From Tubiluchus corallicola (Eukaryota; Priapulida; Priapulimorpha; Priapulimorphida; Tubiluchidae), in the NCBI GenBank assembly GCA_030141605.1, contig JAQGDQ010000920.1:1-64000 (forward strand): DNA of 64,000 bases, given 5' to 3'. Every line of letters starts with the position of its first letter. Within the stretch, counting starts at the first letter, position 1. A model generated the notes under the pieces. That model was not told the origin of the DNA. It worked only from the letters and a program-made list of their open reading frames with translations, and ran no database searches. Both the position numbers and the translations under genes were made by a program. This document shows, one piece after another, positions 31,436 to 43,300 of the stretch.

Positions 31436-32340
31436 CAATTGGTTTCTATTTTTTGTTTGTTTGCCTGTTTGTTTCACTATTCACTTCGTTGTACCTTTAT
31501 TTGCTTAACTAGCAGGCGGGCAGTTCAACTAGCAGGATGGTTAGCAGATAGTTTGGTTAGCCGTTTATACTTCATACTGATTATGCATGACTGGTTTATG
31601 CCCGATATATTGACTCATTCGGTTTTTAGTAGATCATTGGTTTGCTGGTTTATAGGTTGTGTGCTTGGTGTTGACTAGCTGATTGTTTGGTGTCTTGGTT
31701 GTTTTGTTGGCTGGTTGACTAGTTGGTTTGTAGGTTGGATGGCTGACTGACTGACTGACTAATTTATTTTTTGGCTTCACGATTGTTTGTGCAATGTTGG
31801 CTGATTGTATGGCTAGCTGGTTAATTAAATATTGGCTATCAGGTTGACTATATAGTTGATTAGTTGCATATTATTTATCCCTATCAGCACTGACTAGGTT
31901 ATTAGGTGGATGGCTTCCTGAATGGTTGGTTGGTTAAACTTAGTTATTAGTCCTCAGACTACAATGTTTTTATTGTTGATGTTTGGTTGAGTGTTTAGAC
32001 AGGAATTTGTGGGGGGGGGTAGTTGTGTGTAATTGCTTGTTCATGTTGATTGTCTGCAACAACTGTAAAGTCGGTCATTTGGTCAGTTGGTTGTTTTTTT
32101 TGTTGATGTTTGGTTAAGTGTTTAGACGGGAGTTGCTTGGGTGGGTGGTTGTGTATAATTGGTTGTTCATGTTGATTGTCTGCAACAACTGCAAAGTCGG
32201 TCAATTGGTCAGTTGGTTGTAAAGTTGAGGTGTTCGTCCACTTTACAGCTGCTTTTTTGGAGCTTTGCCATTTAAATAGCTAGTTGCTGATTTGCTAAAT
32301 GATCGAGCGAATTGGCTCATTTTGCTTGGTTGGTTAGTTG
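31436..32340. repeat. TGGTTGG-rich low-complexity region with a tandem duplication
   Basis: Strand-asymmetric G/T-rich DNA with many degenerate TTGGT/GGTTGG/CTGACTGACTG motifs. Inside it, about 31974-32102 and 32103-32221 are a tandem pair sharing 'gttgatgtttggtt', 'gttcatgttgattgtctgcaa' and 'ggtcagttggttgt'. The unit contains a G9 run (about 32012-32020). Not coding. Confidence 0.75.
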
Positions 32341-34580
32341 TTTTAACTTTCTTGTCTTTTCTTTAAAAGCATTTTCTAATCTCTGACTAAGTTAGTGTAA
32401 TATCACTACAGCAGCTGAATCATGTTAATTATAAAGTCGGTCGCTGTCGTGTTTTCCTGTGCAACATTCTTATTAACCGTGCAGGTAGCTCGGTAATCAG
32501 TAATGCTGTTTCTATGAGAAGCTGTGGGAAGAGGTTGCTTTCTCACTGTAGTCACGTGATTCATTCGAATCGATACCGACATGCTTCTTATCGATTTCAG
32601 GCTATTCCTCACCACATTTTCAGTGTCTTGCTGTTATTAATTGTGACTCACATACGTATGCGAAATGTTAGTTATTTAGTGCTTTGAAATTGAAGTTAAT
32701 TGCTTGCCGGAGGTAGATGTAGTGCAAAAACGTAACATTCAGTCTGAGTACTTTCACTCATTAATGACGGTAAGCCCGCTAATTAAGCCGGTATATTGTT
32801 ACTTCTATGCTGATCTAATGAGTTGTTATTCAGCAAAGATGATTTATATGTATGTATTTATGGCGCGTAAAACCAGAAATGTTTTTATCTGAATGCATCG
32901 AAAGTATGCTTGCCAGTTTTGGAGCTTTCATCGATATCGACACACACTATGGGCTTAGTTATACAAAATTTAAATTACTATAATATATAGTACCAAGTGT
33001 AACAGATTGTACAAAGAAACTTTTAACAACTGGCGTACAGTTTTTATATTTAGGTTTCTCCGTGGATATAATCAATTTGTTCAGCATGCGTCATCGTTTT
33101 TCACAATTTTTTATTACTCGATTTTCTGAAAGCGTTAGTGGCGTATTACTGTACTAGGTACGATAATTAGCATTAATTAGCATGTTAATGGCAGCACGGT
33201 TTCTTATGCGTATGGTTTATGACTGCATGTTACAGACCACTCCTGTTTTTTGTGTATCAATGATGTAATGATGTCTTAACTTAACTGACAGTTAAATTTG
33301 TAATTCTGCAGACTTGAAACGATTTAGTGACTGTAATGCAATGCAATCCATATTAACACAAATTTTATTCTTAATTACAATTACAGTGACAGCAAAAAGC
33401 ATAACGTTTCAAATTGAGTAATGCTATCATTTTTCTTGAGATGCAAGAATAAGAAAGAAGGGCTGTGGGAGGAATGCATGAAATTACTAATTTTTAGGGA
33501 GCTTTTTTATATTAGGTCTACTAATTAGCACGCAAAGACAATATTCACATTTAAAAAAAGGATACACTCACTTAGAAAAACACACACATCAAATAAGAAC
33601 TTAATTGTATCTCACTTTATCAGGTACTGCAGTAGTGGTCAGTACTTGCCAGTAATTTCTTATTTAATCTTGATGTGTCTTTTCATGCAACTCTACTTTT
33701 TTGTGTGTGTTTTCTTGGTGTTGTGGGATTACTCCATTAATTGGCACTAATCTTGTCACTATAAGAATTGAGTTTGCACTATTCAACTTTAATTTTACAC
33801 ATACAATATTAAGCCGTGAGTACCATGTGGTACACGTATCACATTGGAACAGATCAGTAGAAATTAATACCCATGCAGTGTATATGCGAAGCTCGCTGAG
33901 GAAAATCTCTCATTTAGTTGGAAGCCACAGTCACCCAGTTTCTTTAAAGGACAAAAATTTGAACTAGCTAAAGTTGGAATTTCTATGTGATTTGCTACCA
34001 ATGATTATTATTGACGTGATCAATGGGAAAAAGCAAGAATTAATGCCAGATATCTTGACTTGTGGCTCCATAATGAAGTTGTACTTCAGTCAACCTGGCC
34101 GGTTTTAGTGCTTATTCAATGCAGCCTTCAAATTTCATGGTCCATCTAGAGTTCTTATTTACAATGCAGTAGTGTCATATTTTGAAGCTCAGTTAAAACC
34201 TGCAAAGTGATAAAATTTAGAGAAATTATTGGGCTCACCGTAGAGGTGTAAGAGGTGTAGAGGTGACAGGATACAGTTTTCTTTTTTGGCTTGCTCCTTT
34301 ATGATGTGGATATATAGGAACCTGATAGAAATATTAGAATAGCCGCTGCAAATCGCCATAAACCCACAATTAGCTGACAAGCCTGGTTCAAATAATACAG
34401 AAAAACACCAAATAAAACGGTATATGTGAATACAATTATGTACGTTAGTAATATTATTAAAATATATAATTATTTTACTTTATATTGCAGAATTTCCTCA
34501 ATTTGCCCCAAAAATTATGTCTGAGCGAGTTAAGTGTAGTTCGTGCAAAAAAATTAAAGATGAATGCTTCCAAAGCTGAA
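32341..34580. other. Intergenic, no gene recognised
   Basis: Only small ORFs without domains (for example 33701-33967, 88 codons). No repeat pair or RNA gene recognised. Confidence 0.45.
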
Positions 34581-35236
34581 GGTTTCCCGTCGTGCTTAAT
34601 TGCGTTTGTTTACAAACACTGCGTGTTTTCTCACTTTCTAATTTCAGCTTTCTGCACAAAATGTGTTAGGTGTAATGGTTAACCGGTCTGCCAGACTTAA
34701 TTAGTAGGCCTACTTTTCTCTCTGTCCTGTGCTAGGAATTATAATTTTGAAACTTTTACGTTCTGTAGACTAATTAGGCGCTATTACACTTTCGCACCGC
34801 CTAGCTTTTCCTGGCCTATTGGTTGTTTTCACGCCAGAAAGCAGACCAACAGGCGTAATATACACCATATTCCCATAATATTATTGCTGCGTACGCTTTA
34901 TAAGTCCAGGTTTCCCGTCGTGCTTAATTGCGTTTGTTTACAAACACTGCGTGTTTTCTCACTTTCTAATTTCAGCTTTCTGCACAAAATGTGTTAGGTG
35001 TAATGGTTAACCGGTCTGCCAGACTTAATTAGTAGGCCTACTTTTCTCTCTGTCCTGTGCTAGGAATTATAATTTTGAAACTTTTACGTTCTGTAGACTA
35101 ATTAGGCGCTATTACACTTTCGCACCGCCTAGCTTTTCCTGGCCTATTGGTTGTTTTCACGCCAGAAAGCAGACCAACAGGCGTAATATACACCATATTC
35201 CCATAATATTATTGCTGCGTACGCTTTATAAGTCCA
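34581..35236. repeat. 328-bp tandem duplication, apparently identical copies
   Basis: 34581-34908 and 34909-35236 read the same base for base by eye. The unit contains the left end and 9-bp flank of the transposon that continues to 35815, so the duplication happened after that insertion. Confidence 0.9.
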
Positions 35237-35824
35237 GATTAAAATCATGCATTACTTACTTACAGCCGCCATTAAAAGCTGCACGTGAATAACCGTGTTT
35301 ACATCACTGATGCGCAATCGCTCTCGCGCAGTGACGTGTGTGGCACTTAACCTGTATTTTTAGTTTCTTCACATAATTTATGATTATTAGGGTTGCAGCT
35401 ACGAGAGTTTGTATCGTATCGCGGGTGGGCCTGGAACGGAACAGTTATTTATCATAAATTTTATTTATTACTGTAGTATTATTACTATTAGATTATAAAA
35501 AAGTAAAGGTTTTTTCTTTATTTCGTAAATGCGGTGAAGATGAAAGTGTGTCACGTGCCTTTAAGCTAGGCCCTGATAATGCATAAACTAGTACGAAATT
35601 CGTCACGTGACCACACACACAAACAAGATGGCGATACTGTGTCGAACTGTGAATACAGCGTAATTATTGTTAATTATGCCTAAATAAGATTAAATTACAA
35701 TTAGATTAGCGGAAACATTCACTGATGACGTAAGAATAATAGAATGATGACTTACGAGCCTAAAAACGAGTAATAACCTATAAAAAGCTAGGCGGTGCGA
35801 AAGTGTAATAGCCCCGACTAATTA
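35096..35824. mobile_element. Non-autonomous DNA transposon with 9-bp target duplication
   Basis: Body 35105-35815. The left end GGCGCTATTACACTTTCGCA continues as CCGCCTAGC; the right end is its complement (ending TGCGAAAGTGTAATAGCCCC). GACTAATTA flanks both sides exactly (35096-35104, 35816-35824). A 9-bp duplication is characteristic of Mutator-like elements, but no transposase is present to confirm the superfamily. A partial second left end lies at 34777-34908 with the same flank at 34768-34776, created by the tandem duplication. Confidence 0.85.
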
Positions 35825-38459
35825 AGTCTGTAGACTATGCTAGACTAATTCAATTGCTGACCAAACTACATACTACAGTGTACTAACTTATTCATGATTA
35901 CTGGAGGAAAATTTTCGGCTAAAATTGTCTGATTCATATTCAATGTGTGTAATAATACACGAAGACCAGAGTGTAAAAATACAAATGTATCAGAAGATTT
36001 GTATCTAAAAAAAAGTAAGACGTGGCATGATTGAGTGTGCTGTTAAGAGCATCAGCACCCCTGGACTATATCTAACTTTGGTGGCTAATTCAGTGGTGAA
36101 ATAAATAATATTAACGTTTAACAATAATTATTGGTATTTTGGCAAAAACAAATCCTTGTTTAGCTTTTCAAGGCCACGTAATTTCATATTATATTGTTTT
36201 GTTTACTTGGTTACAAAAAAGCAGAATCATATGCACATAATACAAATTATAAGAAAGATTTGACTTTCGAAATCAGACAGGCTTATGGGTATGATAAATG
36301 TCTTCAAGTCTGATTTGGCTAAATTTTACAGTGGCAGCCAATACCCGTATACTTGAAATAGATCTGCATGAGTTTTGAACTGCTCACTACCCGGGTGAGT
36401 TCATGAAATCTACTGACTGAACTATTTTAAATAGTTTTTTCAAAATATTCTGTAAAAAGTTTCTGGCATTTCTTCATTATGAACTGACAGCTCCATGATG
36501 CCCTGGAATCACATTGTTGAAGTAACCGAACCTGATATTTGAAGTGATTTAAAGTTAAGCAAGGGCATACGTTCACTTATTCAGCTGTGTGGTGTGTCAG
36601 CTGCAGAACAATATTTCCTAGTCGGTGCTTTGCTACTGTCTTACAAAAGAATGTATTACAAAATTGTAAAAAAATATTTTATTCTTCCTGGTTGAGCTTT
36701 ACCACTAAGTTGACTGCCACACATCCCATTTATGGCTATTGCATAATTCCACAAAGTGCACTTGCAATCTTTCATGTTTCTGCCTTTTAATGCTTTATTC
36801 ATTGCACTGCATCTTCGATTAAATGTGATTGATGAGTACCGCTTTAGCTAATATAATGAAACAACGTTCCCAAGCGGGTGGAAGGAAATTTTTTCAGCTA
36901 AAGTTATGTTTACAAGCTAGCTGTCTATTAGGTATGTAGTAGGTAGTTTTTTTAACTAATTACAAAGTTACAGAAAGTAAACTCCCATTGTAATGGAAGG
37001 GCAGAGGAGTTTGTAATCACGGATAGACCATAATAAAAATTAATGAGGTGATACAAAAAGTACAGTATGATGACACGTCTTAATTGAAAGAAGCAGTGAG
37101 TACATGCAAACCATTCATGTGTGTGTGGAAAAATACCACGACATGCTGACTTGTGGCACTGGTATACTCAGTGTGTCATCCACCGATCTGCTGCTGCAAC
37201 ATCAGTTTGGAAAGCATACTTGTTTGGTATAGCCAGAATGTTTAGACCAATGGTGACTCGTAGCTAAAATTAAATGGGCATGCTGCTACAGAAAATGTTT
37301 AGCCATTGCTTTAATACTGTGTAAAACAAAACAAAACAACACACACGCATATATATAATTTTAATGTTGTAATTGTAATTTAAACATACAAAAATTAATA
37401 GTAAAGTTGATAAAATCCTAAACACAAAAATATTTTTTGCTTACTAATGGCCTAAATTATCGCAGTTCAAGCTTGATCCATTCACGGTAAGCACGTGACA
37501 AGCGACAATAAACTGTGTGAGTGACAGTACTTTCTCTACCTGGCCTCAGATATGTGCGCATGGCCGCATGCGTATGATAGACAAACACTGCATTCTTGGA
37601 GAGCACTGTGCTGGGCTGTGAAGCAGACGTTACTAACCTCATGTGCTCTGGTTCTGTATAAATATAAAGAAGGAACCAAAGAAAAAAGATTTATTATATT
37701 GAATATTATCGATAATATCGAGTGAAAATAGGGGGTGCTGCGGTTTCACAATACCTATACACGAGCTGCCACTGGCTTAGACGACATTCGGTTACAGTAG
37801 TTTAACAGAAATAGTCAGTTATTTCCATCGTAATTGGATCTGCTGTAACGAATGTTTACAGTACTAGGATAACATTCTGTTAATTGTCTGTTGTCTTATT
37901 GGTTTTGCTTTTATCTCATTTTCGTCTTTTATCGGTTAAATTTTATTGTCCTATTTACTAAATTACCATTTATCTTGCTTCGGCTTATGCATTTTATTCT
38001 ATTTTAGCAATTTCTGAAGTATTATTTCTCTATTTCTCCATCTCTATTTAAAATGTTTCTGAAAATTGTGTCATCTACCTAGAGTAAGTCAATTGTACTT
38101 TCTTTAGCTCACACATACGAAAATCTCTTACTTCTAGTCTTTTAGTACAGCAAATGATTTTTTTTCAAAATGGCAGCCGCAGAAACTTGCCAGCTAGCTG
38201 GGCTTTGTTTTTTTTTTGATGTATTGTCTAGTTTAAAAAATGGTGTGTAATGATTGGAGTTTGAAGCTTTACTCGGCTTGAGAAATCAGATAAACTGATT
38301 TGAATAAAATATCGTGTTTTTCGTGTTTTTTGAAATTTTCGAGCTTTACGTTAACTATCTGAAATGTATTATTGCTAATGTGCCAAGAATATTTCGGTTG
38401 TTAACCGTTAATGTGTTTCGTTAATTTCGTTAATAGTAGTAATTTTCTGCTGTTTACGA
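35825..38459. other. Intergenic, no gene recognised
   Basis: AT-rich; short unsupported ORFs only. A small palindrome (tattatcgataata) lies near 37706. Confidence 0.45.
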
Positions 38460-39280
38460 TCTGTGTTTAATTGCTCCCTGTTCACAGTCACTACAAAAAT
38501 TGCTTGATTACTGCGAAGAATATGCTAAACATAATGATATTGTAATTAATGCTTTGAATAGAACAACTGCTTATTTTATTCCTAATGCATTTAAGAATGT
38601 CAGCTTTGCTAATGTAACTTTGCAATGAGAAGCGATTAAACTCGAACATGAAGTAAAATATTTTGGTCACATAATTAAAGATAATTGTAAAGACGATGCT
38701 GATATTTTAAATCAATTGCAACTTTTTTATATTAGATTTATATATTCTTTGCAGAAATTTTAGTTTTTGCTCGGCTGATGTCAAACATGTTCTGTTTAAA
38801 TCATATTGTTGAACTTTTTACTGTTCTAAGATCTGGATCACTTTTAATGTTGGCACTATTAGGAAATTAAGCGGCCTACTATTATGCATTGACGAAGTTT
38901 TTTGCTTACCGTAGGGGCACCACAGCATTGAGAAGATGTGTCGAAAATGGCTGTAATCATTTTAAAGTCATTTTACGCAAATTACTTTTAGTCTTCGTCA
39001 ACAAGTTTTAAATTCAAGCAATGAAATCATACGCAGTTTTATTCATAATTCTGATGTCATTTTAACTTTGAATATATTTTCCCATCGGGAATATACACAT
39101 ACTAACTTTTTTTTACATATTTAGCTTGCTAATCCTCTCTTCTTTGTGTAAATATTTCTTTTATTTGTCTTGTAGTCATATTTTTAATCCTAATTTTTAA
39201 CTAGGCTTTGTTTATCGTTCTATGGCACTTTTTATTTACTGAAATAAATGTAAAATAAAAAATAATAAAATAAATATAAA
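38460..39280 (+). mobile_element. LINE reverse-transcriptase fossil, plus strand
   Basis: The frame from about 38463 reads YDLCLIAPCSQ (end of the RT active-site block with the YxDD motif damaged), SLQKLLDYCEEYAKHNDIVIN, then after a stop KLEHEVKYFGHIIKD. After a frameshift it reads FSFCSADVKHVLFKSYC. These are the thumb-region motifs of jockey/CR1-like LINE ORF2. It ends in an AT-rich tail with AAATAAA repeats (39240-39280). Several stops; inactive. Confidence 0.75.
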
Positions 39281-40303
39281 CAGTGCTGACTGTAGTGACT
39301 CTAACGTATTATCTCAGCTGTCTGCATGCTTGCATTGTCGGCTCAGGCATACTGGCAGCCTTACTTGGGTACACATTTGACATATTTGCATATATAGTGC
39401 TTTACATTATTAAATACTGGGCAGAACTATATTGTTATGAGCGAGTTGTTTAACAAATTACCGTCGTCTGCAATGTTCGTACAGTTGTTGCTGTGCCACT
39501 ATATTGTTCCCCTATTGCTAGCAAATCAATATTCCAATACACTATGCAGCTTTGCTATATTAACTTGCCTGTGTCACTGGCGGAGAAACCTTGGATGTGA
39601 ACACAGCCACTACATTAATTGCTCGTTGCTGAATCTAATCTGATGTGCATGGCTGCATCCAAGTGCAACTACTTTTCTATGGTAGCAAGCTTTAATAATA
39701 ACAAGTCGTGCTAGTTGAACGATGGTCTACTTGCAAATTTGCCGACAGTGTTACCGAGTAATACATTCTACAGGCGGTGCATTCGTAACAGGTATATTCC
39801 AAGAGATTGTGGGTTGGCAGGTGAATTTGAAAGAAGAAGAAGAAGGCTGGATTTTATGCCTGAGTTGGATGGATTAAAAAATGTTAAAGAAAGAGTCGTG
39901 TTCCTGTTGAAAAACATGAATTAAAACCATTAATTGCAGCCAAAAGCTGGTGCCTCGTTAAAACCTATTATTAGATTCTAGTAGTTTAGTGTTTTATTAT
40001 GTTACACGTTAGTGATTCATACTTCTTATGCTAGGCCTCTTTCTTTTTGCAAGTTGAACAAACTGTTTTTTTAAATCTAACATTATAGCGTAGAAAATAC
40101 AGTTTTTATCATGCGGCAAAATTTTTCTTGTTTACAAATCAGTGTCAGCGATTTTCCCTATCGGACTTGCTAAATTTTTCAATAGCTTGTTTAGTAATGG
40201 CCGTTTTATGTTCGTTTCAGAGAGACATGACTTGGAAAACGAAAAATACCATTTAGTCGCAATATTATAAATCTTGAAGCCGGGTTCTATTAAAGGGGCA
40301 GTC
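39281..40303. other. Intergenic upstream of VPS13, no gene recognised
   Basis: The ORF at 39715-39924 has no recognisable domain. No promoter motif could be assigned. The 5' UTR of VPS13 must lie here or further upstream. Confidence 0.45.
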
Positions 40304-43300
40304 ATGTTTGAGGGCGTGGTAGCTAGTCTGTTAAACAAGTACCTTGGAAAGTATGTGCAGAACTTAGATGCAGAAAATCTAAACATCGGCATCTTTGGTG
40401 GTACGTATACAGTTTTGGTTATTTTTACAATTTTGTTTTATGGAAGAATCATAATTATTACATTGTAAAGCATTATCTAACATGGGTGCTGCCAGAGTTT
40501 GAGAAATTGGACGCACAAGCAGCTAGGGGGTCTGTGAGCATCTTCCTGCTTTTAAGCACATTTTGGAGGCCTCAAATGAGATCTAAACTGTGGTACATTA
40601 ACTTCCTCAAACGAGAAAAATTCTACTTTTATAAATATATTTTACCTACATTTACTTAGGTAATATTCATTGTATTCTATTGCAGTAGTCATATATCTTA
40701 AAGCAAGCTTCAAAGAAGTGTCCACCTGGAGTGTACGTGTGCTGTACTGATTCGTATGCACCGTGTGCTGTACTGATTCGTATGCACAGTGTGCTGTACT
40801 GATTCGTACGCATTGTGTGATAACTTTAGGGAATACTAAAAGATCAATTCTTCTTCAGAAGTTATCATACTTCACTGCAATGCATATCACCCATTACTTA
40901 AGCCTAATTCATTTAGTGTCAAGATTATCTACCCAACAAAATGTGGGAAGTCAAACATAAAACTGATTTGAGACTGTTAAGTTTACAGCCCGCCCACTGT
41001 TCATACAAAATTTAATAAGTTTTGCCAATTTTTCCCACCGGACACAGCTAAATGGAATTTTACTGCATTTTAGACCATTTTGCGATTGATAGAAGCTATT
41101 TCCTCAGGAAAGTTCACTAGTTTAATACTCATTGTGTCACCTCAAACTCGTGACTCATAATTTCACTACTACCGTGAAGGTGGGGGGGCAGCCCCTTGAA
41201 CCTACCCCCTAAATGCAAAAGTGCAGTTACAGTTAGCTAGAAACTGTCTAGATAATGGAAATTGATAATAGAATCGACTATGTAAGTGATACACGAGCGA
41301 CTTCACTATGCAAATCAGCTGACTGCTCGGGGATTGCGCAAATGAACAACCGTTGATGTTTAGTACTAAAAAACCTTCATTTACCCATTACCCATAAATA
41401 TTTACCCTTAAGAAATTCTGTGGACACACATGCGTCAGCGCGTCCGCCTGTCAGTGCCCATATTAGCTAACTAGAGGAGTAAGAGGAAGCTTATTGTTGG
41501 GATTTGTTTGTTTTTATGGGGATATAATATCACTAATGGAAGGTCCTGCTGATGGGAATTCACCATTTGCTTGCCATAAATACATTTTTGAAAAAGTTTA
41601 GTACAGTTTACGTTTGACCTTAGCGAACCTTAGTGAAATAATTAGTGTACTGATTGATCTCAAAATCTAACCCTTTATAAATGAACTATACCTAGTTTAT
41701 CAGTGAAATTTCAATCTTTTTAGAGTGATGCACTCATGCTAGAAACTGTTCTTGCTCATGCACACGGAAAGATCAAACAGAGAATGAAATGTTTAGCTTT
41801 TATAAGTAATTTCCCTGATTAGTTTTCGTATTGTGCGACACAATGATAACTACTGAAGAAGAATTGATCTTTTCGTATTCCCAAAAGTTAGCACACAATG
41901 CATACGAATCAGTACAAGCACACGATGCGTACGAATCAGTACAGGCACACGGTGCATACGAATCAGTACAAGCACACGGTGCATACGAATCAGTACAGCA
42001 CACGTACACTCCAGGTGGACACTTCTTTGAAGCTTTGTCCCGTAACGTGAGCATTTTGTTAGACATTCGTTTTTCTTGATCGATGAAACAGAAACTGGGA
42101 ACATGCTCGAGTCAGCAGCGAAAACGAACATTGTCATTTTATAAGCTCCTCAACATTTGACGATAATTGGCATTGAGATGTCACAAGATTACTGTGGCTT
42201 GGGGGCTGGTAACTAATTGGATGTATATTTTATCAACTTCATGAGATTTTGAGTAAAAAACTTGTAACTATACCAGATTTTTTTGAAATGTGGTCTTTTC
42301 TTTGAGGCCTTGAAGCTTGGTGCTAACTGGGTGTATATTTTTTCAACTTCATGACATTTTGAGTAAAAAAACTTGTAACTATACTGGATTTTTTTGAAAT
42401 CTGGTCATTTATGCAAGTTGTAATGGGGCTAAATATGCTATAAGAATAACGTGGCATGTTGCCTAATACCCTCAAGGAGAATGTCCCAAAGTTTTTTATT
42501 CCTTAGGCCACAAAACATAATTGAATTAATATGCATATATTCCTGGACATGTATTGATTTTGCACTTTTTCACTGTAGCCTTTAACTTGAATAGTCATTG
42601 GCTTTGTTTGGGGACAATTTGTATAAAAAAAACATTTGCAGTTAACTTATGTGTATGCTTTAGTTAGATTCTTTTAGTTACAGTGTTCTTTTATATTTTT
42701 CACTTCAGTTGAGTTGGTATTAAAGATACTATGATCGTCCTCCATGCTATACGACTCTAATTACACAAATTAATGAGCTGCAATTCATTAAAAGATATAT
42801 AAAAAATTCGAATTGATTTTTATTTAAACTAGCCACTCTCTCGTATAAATGTCCAACATTAAAATCTTAAACATCTAGCAACCATAGTATCATATTTATT
42901 CTTAAATTATAAGTACGTTGAATAATTTATTATGGTACTGGTAAGATAGCTCCAGTCTCTTTAAACTACCCTATTATTGTGTTATTCACACTTGCAACAC
43001 AGCCGACCCAGTTGCAGTTTGTTTAACCACAGAGTCAAGTGCACCGTTTTGCTGACTCAGTAACTCAAAGCTGTAAAATCTTCATATTCTTTTCTGTTAG
43101 CAAACATAATGTAATGCAGTAAAACAAATAACAAACCTCTTAATGCCTGTACAGCTTGTATTATGTGTGCCGCTCGATGAAGATTTTGTCTCGAAGGACA
43201 CGTAATGACAAGTAGTACAATGCTCGGCGAAAAATTTATGTTGTCTGTCCCTGGGCTGTCCATTTACGTTAATGCTGCGATAATGCCTACATGCTTGGGA

